Shown in pieces: positions 34,882-44,803 of a DNA stretch of 64,000 nt. The DNA lies in contig DASPIZ010000135.1 of NCBI GenBank assembly GCA_035628875.1, positions 69,983 through 133,982 on the forward strand. Direction: 5' to 3'. Position 1 is the first letter of the stretch. Each line of letters starts with the position of its first letter. Under the pieces are notes generated by a model. The model was not told the DNA's origin. It made no database searches and saw nothing but the letters and a program-made list of their open reading frames with translations. The DNA comes from Ohtaekwangia sp035628875 (GTDB taxonomy: Bacteria > Bacteroidota > Bacteroidia > Cytophagales > Cyclobacteriaceae). Both the position numbers and the translations under genes were made by a program.

Positions 34882-34910
34882 AAGAGGCTGCCCATGTTGG
34901 GCAGCCTCTT
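34882..34910 (-). terminator. Strong 12-bp hairpin after the Old Yellow Enzyme gene
   Basis: AAGAGGCTGCCC (34882-34893), loop ATGTT, GGGCAGCCTCTT (34899-34910): a perfect 12-bp stem six bases past the oxidoreductase stop codon. The T-run is short, so it may act as a terminator or a 3' protective hairpin; it could also serve the convergent lipoprotein gene. Confidence 0.75.
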
Positions 34911-34915
34911 CTGGT

Positions 34916-35992
34916 TTAGACCAATACTGGTGCGTTTTCGAATACCGGATAATCAGTATATCCTTCAGCTTCCGCGGAATATAATAAATTATAATTCGGT
35001 TGATTGAACGGTAACTTTTTCTGAAGTCTTTGTACAAGATCTGGATTTGCAAGGAAGGGCCGACCGAACGCTACCAGATCGGCTTTATCTTCAAGTGCTT
35101 CTCTGGCTTTATCTGCATTGTAATCGCCGGCAACTATCAGTGTATTAGTAAAATTTTTCCGAATAGTTGTCAACAGGTCATTTGGAAGTGACTGCGTAAT
35201 AACGTGTAGATAAGCAATATCAAGATCGTTCAATTGTTTTGAAAGATAATCGTATGTTTCATCTACATCAGCATAAACTGGTGTTTCATTAAACGTGCTG
35301 TAAGGCGAAAGGCGAACACCGACCTTTTCTTTTCCGATAGCACCAATGATGCCTTTTACAATTTCCAATAAAAAACGTGAACGATTGGCCACGCTTCCAC
35401 CATACGCATCGGTGCGTTGATTTGTATGTGGATTTAAAAATTGTTTTACAAGATACCCGTTAGCGCCATGAAGTTCTACACCGTCAAATCCGGCTTTGAT
35501 GGCATTCTTAGCTGCTTCAATATGTTCCTTTATGGTAAGGCGAATGTCTTCAGCGGTCATTTCTTTTGCTACTGGAATATCGAGGCTACCTTTTCCGTCT
35601 ACCCACATTTTTGTTTCTTTCAGTGGCACAGCGGAAGGAGCCAGTACCTGCGCACCTTGCGGTAAATTATCTGGATGAGTGATGCGTCCTGTATGCATGA
35701 TCTGTATAAAGATTTTGCCATCTCGTTCGTGAACTGCATCCGTTACTTGTTTCCATGCAGCAACCTGTTCTTTATTGAAGATACCAGGAATTCGCGCATA
35801 GCCAAGACCGTTGGGTGAAGGAGATGTACCTTCAGTGATAATCAACCCTGCCGAGGCACGTTGTGCATAATAGGTTTGCACCAGTTCGTTGGGTTTATTG
35901 CCCAGCGCGCGACTACGTGTCATGGGGGCCATCACGGTTCGATTCTTTAAGTCGAGGTTAGCTAATTGGTAAGGGCTGAAGAGTGTCGTCAT
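34916..35992 (-). CDS. Old Yellow Enzyme family alkene reductase
   Basis: A 358-residue flavin (FMN) ene-reductase of the NemA/OYE class that reduces activated C=C bonds (enones, maleimides, nitro compounds) with NAD(P)H. The opening LFSPYQLANLDLKNRTVMAPMTRSRA is the OYE signature; GFDGVELHGANGYLVKQFLNP carries the active-site histidine-asparagine region, and SPYSTFNETP and FGRPFLANPDLVQR are late conserved blocks. It lies directly downstream of an ArsR gene, so it is probably under its control, as in detoxification operons. Confidence 0.93.
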   Translation of the reverse strand: MTTLFSPYQLANLDLKNRTVMAPMTRSRALGNKPNELVQTYYAQRASAGLIITEGTSPSPNGLGYARIPGIFNKEQVAAWKQVTDAVHERDGKIFIQIMHTGRITHPDNLPQGAQVLAPSAVPLKETKMWVDGKGSLDIPVAKEMTAEDIRLTIKEHIEAAKNAIKAGFDGVELHGANGYLVKQFLNPHTNQRTDAYGGSVANRSRFLLEIVKGIIGAIGKEKVGVRLSPYSTFNETPVYADVDETYDYLSKQLNDLDIAYLHVITQSLPNDLLTTIRKNFTNTLIVAGDYNADKAREALEDKADLVAFGRPFLANPDLVQRLQKKLPFNQPNYNLLYSAEAEGYTDYPVFENAPVLV

Positions 35993-36012
35993 AAAAATAC
36001 ATTGGTTTATTT

Positions 36013-36034
36013 AAACATTTATATATTTAAGTTT
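36013..36034. promoter_or_regulatory. Candidate ArsR-family operator before the OYE gene
   Basis: AAACATTTATATATTTAAGTTT is an imperfect palindrome (8 of 11 pairs) in the arsR-OYE gap; it is nested in a wider AATACAT (35996-36002) / ATGTATT (36039-36045) inverted repeat. Such AT-rich palindromes are typical ArsR targets. Inference only. Confidence 0.38.
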
Positions 36035-36063
36035 ATCGATGTATTTAAGACGAAAAAAAACTC

Positions 36064-36360
36064 TTATTCGTTCCGTAATTTTTCTAAAAAAGTTGAAAAT
36101 TGTTCTAAAGCCTTGGTATTCAAGGTATATTTTAGATTACGTCCCTCCTTTTCCGGTTCAATAAGCCCTGCCTGGACCAGAATTTTTACGTGATGGGAAA
36201 TGGACGGCTGGGTCAGGTCGATCACGTCCTGAATATCAGCACAGGGTGCACAGCCACCCTTTTTGGTTATATGAAGTAATATACTGAGGCGGTTCTTATC
36301 ACCCAAAGCCTTGGCGATCGTTTCAATCGCCTTGATATCAATAGTTTTTATTGTTGCCAT
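36064..36360 (-). CDS. ArsR-family winged-helix repressor
   Basis: A 98-residue ArsR/SmtB-type regulator. The winged helix is KALGDKNRLSILLHITKKGGCAPCADIQDVIDLTQPSISHHVKIL, followed by LVQAGLIEPEKEGRNLKYTL for the wing. A Cys-x2-Cys (GGCAPC) near residue 38 could sense metals or electrophiles. It likely represses the neighbouring OYE gene, with an MFS gene upstream making a three-gene module. Confidence 0.9.
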   Translation of the reverse strand: MATIKTIDIKAIETIAKALGDKNRLSILLHITKKGGCAPCADIQDVIDLTQPSISHHVKILVQAGLIEPEKEGRNLKYTLNTKALEQFSTFLEKLRNE

Positions 36361-36406
36361 GATTGTAGGTATACAAACGTATGAAGCATTTTATCGTTAT
36401 AAAAGT

Positions 36407-37548
36407 TCAGACCTTTCGATTATGAAAGATACCAAGTAAGGTCATTACAAACAATAAGAACGCAACGACAACCAAAGCGATACGAAGGTTTTGCCAATCG
36501 GCGATGAAACCGATAACCGGAGGCCCTAACAAAAATCCAGTATATCCTACGGTGGTTACCATGGCGAGGCCAACTCCGGAAGGAAGATCTTTTGTGCCTC
36601 CGGCAATGCTATAGGTAATGGGGACGATCACGGATAACCCCAGACCGACAAAGAACGATCCTGCGATTACAATACCCGCCTCAGGAAATACTAAGGCGGC
36701 GCATAAACCGCTGGTGCTTACAAGTCCCCCTGCAATAATGAGTTTCCAATCGCCAAACATAGCCCTGGCTTTATCGCCAAAGATTCTACCCAACGTCATG
36801 GCCGTAGCAAATGTGGACAGGGCAATGGGCGCTAAAGTTTTACTGGTATGTACAACGTTTTCCATATAGTTTACCGACCAATCTGCCATAGAACCTTCTG
36901 CTAACATACAACAGAATGCAATTATTCCTATTCGGACCAGCGCACCGTTCGGCATCCTGAATAACGGGCCTTCATGTTTTATTGATGGATCGGGCTTATC
37001 GTGTACGAGGCGTTTGCTAAACCATATTGTTACCAGCAGCGCCCCTGCTACCACTGTTGAAAAATGATAAAACAAATCGAAAGAGAACTCAACAAACAAG
37101 GCACCACTCCATGCACCCAACGCCATGCCTATACTAATAAAGCGTGAAACGAAGTCATGATGGGACGATTGTATGCTTGCTCTACCATAACTGCCTGTGC
37201 ATTCATGGCTACGTCGAACATGCCTGTGGCTATACCCAGCAAAAAGTATAAGCCCATCAACACCATCCAATTTGGCATAAACGGAATTAGTGGAATAACG
37301 GCACAATAGATTAAGGCTACAACGATGGTGATCTTCCGGCTTCCGTTTTTTATGATTGCCCATCCGGTAAAGGGCATGGCACCTACCGCTCCCATTGAAC
37401 ACGCCAGTAACACCAAACCGATGGTTCCATTGTCGGCACCATAAAGTTCCTGTATCCTTGGCAATCGCGAAACCCAATTGGCATAGATAAAGCCATTGAT
37501 AAAAAACGCGGCATTAACAGCAAGGCGATTTTTGAGTAAAGGTTTCAA
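36407..37548 (-). pseudogene. Frameshifted MFS transporter (YbjJ-like)
   Basis: Two overlapping frames together encode one MFS transporter of the YbjJ-like kind. The first part (from 37548) reads MKPLLKNRLAVNAAFFINGF to MTSFHALLV and stops; the second frame continues SIGMALGAWSGALFVEF down to 36407. One base is missing at about 37135-37145 (TTATTAGTATA where TTATTtAGTATA would restore LFSIG). Both halves have normal helices, so the loss is recent, or a sequencing error. About 380 residues if repaired. Confidence 0.8.
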
Positions 37549-37579
37549 TGCCGTTTCAATGTGTAAGCCGCAGATGAAG

Positions 37580-39982
37580 TTAATTCAAATTCATTTCCTT
37601 CACGGAAAAAGTACACTGACCTGATCCTGCTAATCCGTTGGTGGTTAATCCCTCCACAACAACCTGATATTGTCCAGACAGATCAGAAGTATAAAATTCC
37701 AACTCATAAATTCCCTGATCATTGGTTGTTACATTTGGCGACCAGAAAAGTAGGTTTCGATGATCCGGTATACGCGCATTTCTTTCCGCTTGTTTTTCAT
37801 ATTGTGGTGAATAAAACTCCAGCTGACGTTGTAAGCCTTCATAATCAACAACCAAGGCCCGTGGATCAAGCTGGAATCCGCCCAGGTCGCCCTGATATGT
37901 TGAATAACTCACGATTCCAGGTGCTATGATCGGCCCCACGTAAAACGTATTCATCACTACGTCAAGCCGTTTAACTTTCAAAGGCGAAAAAGCCATGATT
38001 CTGTCTACATCGAACACTGGAACACCATCAAGCAACACAAGCGGATCATCGGGAAGAATACCACCTTCCTCCTGATTCACGACAAGAAAGTGAAATCCGT
38101 CCCGTTTCTTTCTCACCAAAACACCCGGAACATACTCTCGCATCACTTCTTCCATCACCGGGAAACGGGTATAGGTATCAAGAAAGTAACGCTGATTAGG
38201 TTTACCATAAAAAGGCAAGCTATCTGTGTTGCTCTTCACCACTTGCTCAAGGCTTTCCCGGTTATATATGTCCTGAATTTGCATGCCCATACTTCTTGTA
38301 AGCAGGGCATCAGCACGTCTTTCTGATAGATGTAACATTGGAACCTGTACCGTTGCATGCGCGGTGCTGAATGGATTATCCACCGTGATTGTTAACGTAC
38401 TGTCGCGTTGAGTATTGGTTTGAATAACCAGCTTTCGTGCTCCTGAAAGGTTCGATGTTTCATAAAAAATCTCCCCTTGGGGGTTACTGCGCGCGCCATA
38501 GAGGGAAACCATTTTTCCCGGCGAAGACATGTAGGTCAAAACGCCAGCCACAGGACTTCCATTACTGGACAATACTTTAGCTTTAACAAGGTGCCCGCGA
38601 TATTCAGGTATAAACGAATACGCAGGTGCCTTTCCAAAAACATCTTTCCAGGTGAAGCGTCTCCAACCATGGGTGAGCATTAAGTTATCTGCGCATTTTT
38701 TTACCAGAGAATCACTGCTGTTAAAATAATATGCCGGCGATTCAACCTCACCTTTTAAATCGGAGGAGAGAAACAGGTATTCAAAGATGCCATCCGTTGG
38801 TGGTAATGATAAGGAATCCAATTTATACACCGATATCGATAGATTTGCCTGTGCAGGTTCATCCACTGAGGCAGTGTTTATTTTCAGGGAAACCTTTCTT
38901 CGAATGCCATATTGTTTTTGATCCGTTTGTACCGTAGCAGAAAGTTTTTGTTCCGGCATCTTAAAATACAATCGCTCACACACCGGATTATTGTTCGTAT
39001 CAAAAATTGTGAGGTGGGAAATCCCATCTGGCAGTTTATCTTTTGATATGACAAAGACGGCATCTTCAGGGTTAACGGGTTTAACTTCAGCATGGACGAG
39101 AAAATTTCGCGCATGAACCAAAAGTCCGGCAACGGCACGTAATCTCAAATTTTCGTCACTAAAGCGTACGAGAACTTTAAGCATAGTATCGGTGCTATCA
39201 CTTACCTCCATGACATAACCGTTTTCTTGTACCGTCGGAAAGGGATGAACAGACGTGTGTCCTGATTCATCCACCAGCACAGCGCGGTACGTAACGTCCA
39301 CCATCGGTGTAAAATAAAAGCTTCCAAGGCCGAATTTCAACGGTACTGCCATCGCAACGGTATCACTATTGGAATCTGTAATGATAACCTTTCCGGAGAT
39401 CGCCTTTTGTTCAGTTCCTGTCATTTTAAATGCAATCCGACTTCTCAGACCGGCTACCAGGTTACCGCCTTCCGGAAAGAGGTCTAATGTATTCTTAATT
39501 GTTGGCGCGTCTTCTTCAGCACCTGACTCTGCTTTTACAAAGGGATTTACGATGCTGATGGCTTTATGAAAGTAAAAAGCAGGATCAAAGTTCTTCATCC
39601 ATTGTGTATGGGCGCGCACATAGTAATTACCGGATGAAAGTGTAGCCGGAATAAACAAAGACCCACCGCCACCATTTTCCCGTAATGATACTTTGGTCTG
39701 CAATACAGGTTTATGATCCTTATCCATTACTTCAACATACGCTACTTTACTAATATCCATTGGCCTGTGCAGGCTTGCATCTACGGCATAAATTTTAAAC
39801 CAGAGTATTTCACCGGTTAAAAGAAAAGTCTGATCCAGGTGGAGATACAACTTCTCCTGTAAAGCATGTTCACGATAAGATTTAAATGATTGCTCGAAAT
39901 TATCTGTGGGCTTTTGCGCCAACCCTGTTTGTGCGATACAAACAAAGCATACCAGGTTCAATACAACAATTATTCTTTTCAT
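37580..39982 (-). CDS. Large exported MG2-domain-like protein
   Basis: An 800-residue exported protein of the Bacteroidota macroglobulin-like (MG2) type. After a signal peptide (MKRIIVVLNLVCFVCIAQTGLAQ) come KLYLHLDQTFLLTGEILWFKIYAVDAS and GNYYVRAHTQWMKNF, typical of the MG2 domain. The C-terminal part has DDPLVLLDGVPVFDVDRIMAFSP, which resembles a TonB receptor plug, then an ending with ELEFYTSDLSGQYQVVVEGLT. It is the last gene of a four-gene envelope operon. The start at 39982 fits the signal peptide. Function unknown; likely cell-surface or periplasmic. Confidence 0.72.
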   Translation of the reverse strand: MKRIIVVLNLVCFVCIAQTGLAQKPTDNFEQSFKSYREHALQEKLYLHLDQTFLLTGEILWFKIYAVDASLHRPMDISKVAYVEVMDKDHKPVLQTKVSLRENGGGGSLFIPATLSSGNYYVRAHTQWMKNFDPAFYFHKAISIVNPFVKAESGAEEDAPTIKNTLDLFPEGGNLVAGLRSRIAFKMTGTEQKAISGKVIITDSNSDTVAMAVPLKFGLGSFYFTPMVDVTYRAVLVDESGHTSVHPFPTVQENGYVMEVSDSTDTMLKVLVRFSDENLRLRAVAGLLVHARNFLVHAEVKPVNPEDAVFVISKDKLPDGISHLTIFDTNNNPVCERLYFKMPEQKLSATVQTDQKQYGIRRKVSLKINTASVDEPAQANLSISVYKLDSLSLPPTDGIFEYLFLSSDLKGEVESPAYYFNSSDSLVKKCADNLMLTHGWRRFTWKDVFGKAPAYSFIPEYRGHLVKAKVLSSNGSPVAGVLTYMSSPGKMVSLYGARSNPQGEIFYETSNLSGARKLVIQTNTQRDSTLTITVDNPFSTAHATVQVPMLHLSERRADALLTRSMGMQIQDIYNRESLEQVVKSNTDSLPFYGKPNQRYFLDTYTRFPVMEEVMREYVPGVLVRKKRDGFHFLVVNQEEGGILPDDPLVLLDGVPVFDVDRIMAFSPLKVKRLDVVMNTFYVGPIIAPGIVSYSTYQGDLGGFQLDPRALVVDYEGLQRQLEFYSPQYEKQAERNARIPDHRNLLFWSPNVTTNDQGIYELEFYTSDLSGQYQVVVEGLTTNGLAGSGQCTFSVKEMNLN

Positions 39983-39996
39983 TCGGTGTATAAAGA

Positions 39997-41136
39997 TCAT
40001 GGCCAGAATTCAGGTTTTGTAGTAACACCTCCATACACTCTACAATCCAGACATTGTGTATTGGCAATACTATAGCCAGCCGGCTTAGTGTCCATTCCAA
40101 CATAAAACGGAGAAACAAGTAAAGTTCCAGTGGCACGAAGGAGCAGCTCTTCCATTACAACATTTGTTAATTCACAATAAGGCCACCTGTATTCCCAGTA
40201 ATCATCGGGTAAGTCTTCTGGTACAATATACATGTGATGTTCACTCACCTTAGCGCCATAAAATAATCCAATTACAGTTTCACTGGGATCACTTAAGTTA
40301 GTTATGTTGCCAATAACCTGACCAGGCATTGGATCGAAAAGACCACCCACATTTTCCGTCGTTTTGTATAAGCTTAACCAATATGAGTATGCCTCTTCCG
40401 TAAGCGCGATCTGTTGTACCTTGAAACTATACCGCTTGGTGATTTTAATCGACTCCCTTGGAATGGTAAGCAGCACATTATTTCGAATCATGTCTAAAGA
40501 CAAATCTTCAGTTGTACCGATTAATATCGAGGTTGAGTTATCTGTACGCCAACAACGGTATATCTGATCTTCCAGTGCGCGAGGTTCGACTTCACCACCT
40601 TTAAGAACATACCCGGAATAAAATGGAACGGTGTATTCGTATATTTCTTCAAACTTCCAGCGATAATATTTACTCTTACCTGAAGGGTCACTGGTATTCA
40701 ATTTAATTTCAAGGCCTTCAGGTTTTGGGTCCCAAAATACATCTTCGATCGGAGGTGTTTGTTTTATTTCCACGAATGCCGAAGCATATTCATTGTTTTC
40801 ATGGCTTATTTTTATTCTGTACTTTTTATCAAAATCAACGACAACTTCTGAAATGCTGTACGTGCCAGGAGGATGTTCAATCAGGTTCATAACAAAACCA
40901 TCCTGCTCCTCAAGTTGCACTGTTGCGTCAGAAACCGGAAGCTGTAAGTTTTCTTCTAACCCCATTGTTTTCGAAAGTTTAACAACAGCTGACGCGTTTG
41001 TGGCGTCCACAAAACCATCTACGACCAAATAGCTCGGTGCATTTTTAATTGCAGGTGGATCGTACGGTTCTACGCAACCCGTAATCACCAGCAAGGCGAC
41101 CACCACCACGTCTTTGAATATATTGGTAACGTTCAT
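39997..41136 (-). CDS. DUF4249 lipoprotein
   Basis: A 379-residue lipoprotein. The lipobox is at VVVALLVITGCVEPY (residues 11-25), followed by LVVDGFVDATNASAVVKLSKT and VATV-type beta strands of DUF4249. These proteins usually follow a TonB receptor in Bacteroidota, as here (only 3 bp separate it from the receptor gene), and probably act on the cell surface with it. The ligand is unknown. Confidence 0.86.
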   Translation of the reverse strand: MNVTNIFKDVVVVALLVITGCVEPYDPPAIKNAPSYLVVDGFVDATNASAVVKLSKTMGLEENLQLPVSDATVQLEEQDGFVMNLIEHPPGTYSISEVVVDFDKKYRIKISHENNEYASAFVEIKQTPPIEDVFWDPKPEGLEIKLNTSDPSGKSKYYRWKFEEIYEYTVPFYSGYVLKGGEVEPRALEDQIYRCWRTDNSTSILIGTTEDLSLDMIRNNVLLTIPRESIKITKRYSFKVQQIALTEEAYSYWLSLYKTTENVGGLFDPMPGQVIGNITNLSDPSETVIGLFYGAKVSEHHMYIVPEDLPDDYWEYRWPYCELTNVVMEELLLRATGTLLVSPFYVGMDTKPAGYSIANTQCLDCRVYGGVTTKPEFWP

Positions 41137-41139
41137 AGG

Positions 41140-43902
41140 TCAGAATTTAAAATTATAGGTGATGGTAGGGATCGGCCGGGCAAAAACGGAAAGTTTATAC
41201 CCTTTTACAGCTGTGCCTTCGGTAACAAAGTACACAGAATACGCATTTGCTCTACCCAGTACGTTGTAGATGGAGAATGTCCATGAACTATGCGCCAGTT
41301 TTCGCACCTTATGATTGCCTTCAAAGTTCAAAGAAATATCAGAACGGAAGTAATCAGGTATTCTGGCTCCATTTCTATCCCCATAAAATATTCTTTCTGT
41401 CCCTTCAAAGTTATACTTTCCAAGGGGCAGGGTAATCGGACGCCCCGTGCTATATACAATGTTCAGCGAAAAATTAAATCGACGGCTGAACTTATAATTG
41501 CCAATAAAATTAACAGCATGTGGTTTGTCAAAATTGCTCGGGTAATACGCGCCTTTGTTTACCCTTTCACTATTAAAATCGGAGACTACTTTTAGAAAAG
41601 AACGCGAGTACGTATAACTGATCCAACCATTAACTTTACCGGTTGACTTCTTGATCATAAATTCGAGTCCGTAAGCTTTGCCCCTGGCGTCGAGAACATC
41701 GGTTTCTATCTGTTCGTTGGATATCAACTCACCGCCGTCTTTATAATCGATCGTACTAAGTGTATTCTTATAATAAGCTTCAACGGAAGTTTCAATTCGA
41801 TTGCCCATCAGGTTTTTGTATAAGCCTACAGAGAATTGATCACCCACCTGTGGTTTTATGTACCGGTCACTTAATTTCCAGGTATCAATCGGCGTAATCG
41901 ATGTTGTATTGGAGAGCATCTGAACGTATTGCCGCATCCGGTTATAGCTGAATTTAACCGAAGCGTTTTCGGACAGCGAGTAGCGAAGTGAGACACGCGG
42001 TTCCATGCCATGGTAAGTGATAACCTTTTCTCCTTTACCATAAGAAAGGGTATCCGCGATATTATTTTTATGACGCGGCACACCCTCGCGATAAACATAC
42101 ACATCGCGTTCGCCAAAATTGGAATACAACGAATACCGCATGCCGAGATACACCGACAGCTTCGGCGTCAACTCATAATTGTCTCCGACATAAACAGCGC
42201 TTTCCAAACCCCTGTCGCGCTGAAGAACCTTGCTGCTATGAATGGATTCTTCGCCTTTTGGTTGAAGATCTCCTGGCGATATTCCATACCGTGTTACGCT
42301 TACCCCTCCGGTTAGATTGTGTTTGGCGTTCGGAAAGAAATAAAAGTCTGCCTTACCATTGACCTGCGCAATTGAAAAATCCATGTTAAACGCATCAGCC
42401 GGATTTTCGACGCTATTGATCGAATAACTGTAATTGCTATACGTACCCGTGAGGACGCCGTAAAATTTATTATTGAAAACATGTTTCCATTTCAACGAAG
42501 CGTTTCGGTCGCTGTAGGCATAAGCCGTATCACCATTTAATTTAAACTTGTCTTTACTGATATAACCCGAGAGATACAGGTTATTGTTGTCATTAATTTT
42601 ATGCGAAATGTTAGCCGTTACATCGTAAAAAGACGCAGAACTATTCTTAAGCGCCTCCTCATCTAAACGGCGAAGCAACCAATTTGAATATGTTGATCTT
42701 ACACCGACAACAAACGAAGTGCGTTCTTTCAATATTGGACCTTCCAATGTAAATCTTCCGGTAATTGGGCTTATTCCCCCTGCACCTGAGAATTTTTTAA
42801 TATTACCCTCCCTGCTGTGTACATCTAAAACTGAAGATAACCGGCCACCATAATCAGCAGTGATGCCGCTCTTATACAGTTCAACATTTTTTAATACATC
42901 GGGATTGAATGTCGAAAAGAATCCAAACAAATGCGATGGGTTAAAAACAACCGCGTCATTGAATAAAATCAGATTTTGATTTGTTGCTCCACCGCGCACA
43001 TTTATCCCCCCGGAGCCTTCGCCTACACTCTGCACACCTGGTAAGGCCAGCATAACCTTCATAATATCGGTTTCACCCAATGCCAGGGGTAGTTGTTTCA
43101 TGGTGCGGATGTCCAGTTTTTCCATACCCATCTGCATACCCGTCACACGAATGTCTCGTTCCGATTCGATCACCACTTCTTTTAATGGTGTTACATCTTC
43201 TTCAAGCTCGATATCAAGGCGTCCATCAGCGTATAGCATAATCTGGCGAACGGTATTCTTCATCCCGATACTTTGTATTTTAAGTTCATGCCTTCCTTTC
43301 GGCAGCGTTAAAGAATAAAAACCAGTTTGATCTGAAGCGGCACCGATCATTGGATTCTCAATGTAAACCGATGCACCGATTATGGGTTCACCTGTAGCCG
43401 CATCACGTAATCTGCCCAGCACCGTAGCAGTACCCTGCAAGTCATTCGTTCGTGCACCCAATGCATAAAGTTTTGCTTCGGCAATTCTTTTCTTCTTCTC
43501 CCGCGTTTCATATGCTGAGTAATCAAAATCAATCACCGTACGCGCATGGCCTTCGGTATGCTGGTTGAAATAATCATCCGGCAAAGTATTAAGAATCGCC
43601 CTCCCCTTTGTAATAAAAACGCGATCGTTTGAATCTATGGTATAAAACAAATCTGTATCCTGAAACAATTCAGTAAGGAACTCCTTCAGCGGTTTGTTTT
43701 TCACATTGACATTAACCTTCATACTATCGGTCCATACGGGCTTGTAATAAAACCGATATGAACTCTGCGTTTCTATTTTTGCTACTACTTCGTTGAATGA
43801 CAACCCGGAGAAATCACCTTCAATCAAATCTTTTTTTTGCGCCAACGCCGAAAACGAAACAAAGCAAAAACAAATCAAAACTAAAAACCAGGTGTATTTC
43901 AT
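41140..43902 (-). CDS. TonB-dependent receptor with STN domain
   Basis: A 920-residue outer-membrane receptor. Order of domains: signal peptide (to SALAQ), secretin/TonB short N-terminal domain (SFNEVVAKIETQSSYRFYYKPV, residues 35-110), carboxypeptidase-regulatory-like beta-sandwich (ATVLGRLRDAATGEPIIGASVYIEN), plug (MKVMLALPGVQSVGEGSGGINVRGG) and a 22-strand-type barrel. The STN domain suggests signalling to an anti-sigma factor, although no such gene is seen here. It overlaps the preceding gene by 4 bp and is followed by DUF4249 and MG2-like genes. Confidence 0.92.
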   Translation of the reverse strand: MKYTWFLVLICFCFVSFSALAQKKDLIEGDFSGLSFNEVVAKIETQSSYRFYYKPVWTDSMKVNVNVKNKPLKEFLTELFQDTDLFYTIDSNDRVFITKGRAILNTLPDDYFNQHTEGHARTVIDFDYSAYETREKKKRIAEAKLYALGARTNDLQGTATVLGRLRDAATGEPIIGASVYIENPMIGAASDQTGFYSLTLPKGRHELKIQSIGMKNTVRQIMLYADGRLDIELEEDVTPLKEVVIESERDIRVTGMQMGMEKLDIRTMKQLPLALGETDIMKVMLALPGVQSVGEGSGGINVRGGATNQNLILFNDAVVFNPSHLFGFFSTFNPDVLKNVELYKSGITADYGGRLSSVLDVHSREGNIKKFSGAGGISPITGRFTLEGPILKERTSFVVGVRSTYSNWLLRRLDEEALKNSSASFYDVTANISHKINDNNNLYLSGYISKDKFKLNGDTAYAYSDRNASLKWKHVFNNKFYGVLTGTYSNYSYSINSVENPADAFNMDFSIAQVNGKADFYFFPNAKHNLTGGVSVTRYGISPGDLQPKGEESIHSSKVLQRDRGLESAVYVGDNYELTPKLSVYLGMRYSLYSNFGERDVYVYREGVPRHKNNIADTLSYGKGEKVITYHGMEPRVSLRYSLSENASVKFSYNRMRQYVQMLSNTTSITPIDTWKLSDRYIKPQVGDQFSVGLYKNLMGNRIETSVEAYYKNTLSTIDYKDGGELISNEQIETDVLDARGKAYGLEFMIKKSTGKVNGWISYTYSRSFLKVVSDFNSERVNKGAYYPSNFDKPHAVNFIGNYKFSRRFNFSLNIVYSTGRPITLPLGKYNFEGTERIFYGDRNGARIPDYFRSDISLNFEGNHKVRKLAHSSWTFSIYNVLGRANAYSVYFVTEGTAVKGYKLSVFARPIPTITYNFKF

Positions 43903-44648
43903 TTTGTTCCGGGGGTTAACGCATCATAATAGGAAGCTGCTGCTGTAAGGTCTGCGACGAGTTTGTCTTTTTTAAAACGGACCCGGTTTTTTTTCATCCA
44001 TGATTTCATGGCTTGCTTCTGATCGGCGAAAATACCGAGTATATCACCTTTTCCTGAAACACGTAAATAGATCTCATCCTTCAGCATGTAATAACGAGTC
44101 TTCATTTTAAAGTAACGTTGAATTGACCTGTCTTCAATTTGTTCATTGAGCGTCTTGGTATGCCTGGCTACCAATTTAGATCTGCCTCCATACAACACTT
44201 CGTAAAAACCAGAAACAGGCAATCCTTTTCCTTTGTTTTGGGTTTCTATAAATTCAAAAGGAACAATTCCGATGGCAAAAGCACTTACGTCTTCAGCAAC
44301 CAGTGCAATAGGCGTACTGTTAAACGATTCACTTACAATTTTATCCGACGTAAGATCATATAGAAGCGGGACACGGGTATATAGCCTGTTCTTATAATGC
44401 ACACTTCCCCATTGCCATTCTTCCGTCAAGAAAAATGGATGCTCACTGTTCGTTGTTCGGGGCTCAACATATCTGGCACCGTTGTACAAACTGGATTGGT
44501 GCGTGATCTGTTGATTGTACAGCTTAATACTATTTTCTTTTGCTGCGGCAAGAAAGACGGAATCATCGTTAATGGTTTGCGCCGCGATTTGAGAAGTACA
44601 AAGTCCAATCAATGTGATTGTCTTAAAAAGAATCTTTAGCATAAACAT
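43899..44648 (-). CDS. Exported protein of unknown function (operon leader)
   Basis: A 249-residue exported protein that I do not recognise. The start at 44648 (MFMLKILFKTITLIGLCTSQIAAQ) gives a signal peptide; longer starts (44699) look less natural. The mature part is beta-rich and has VEPRTTNSEHPFFLTEEWQWGSVHY and YEVLYGGRSKLVARHTKT. It overlaps the STN-TonB receptor gene by 4 bp (ATGA), so the two are translationally linked, and it is the first gene of the four-gene operon. Its role may be to assist the receptor. Confidence 0.7.
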   Translation of the reverse strand: MFMLKILFKTITLIGLCTSQIAAQTINDDSVFLAAAKENSIKLYNQQITHQSSLYNGARYVEPRTTNSEHPFFLTEEWQWGSVHYKNRLYTRVPLLYDLTSDKIVSESFNSTPIALVAEDVSAFAIGIVPFEFIETQNKGKGLPVSGFYEVLYGGRSKLVARHTKTLNEQIEDRSIQRYFKMKTRYYMLKDEIYLRVSGKGDILGIFADQKQAMKSWMKKNRVRFKKDKLVADLTAAASYYDALTPGTK

Positions 44649-44745
44649 GAACACAGGATAAGAACCTGAAAATAGCATTTTAAATCCAGCCGAGAACATC
44701 GTTCAGGTAATTATCGATAAAATATATCCACACAATCATTTGTTA

Positions 44746-44778
44746 AGAAAAAAAAAAGACCCCGTCATCGGAGTCTTT
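44746..44778 (-). terminator. Intrinsic terminator of the rny unit
   Basis: On the minus strand AAAGACTCCG, loop ATGA, CGGGGTCTTT (10 bp with one U-G), then a run of about ten T. It lies some 26 bp beyond the rny stop. Confidence 0.85.
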
Positions 44779-44803
44779 TAATTATTATCAGAATAAAACA
44801 GGA

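Noticed and set aside
34558..35052. Minus-strand frame of 164 codons
   Set aside because: It covers the lipoprotein gene, the heptad region and the OYE end in another frame; composition is not protein-like.
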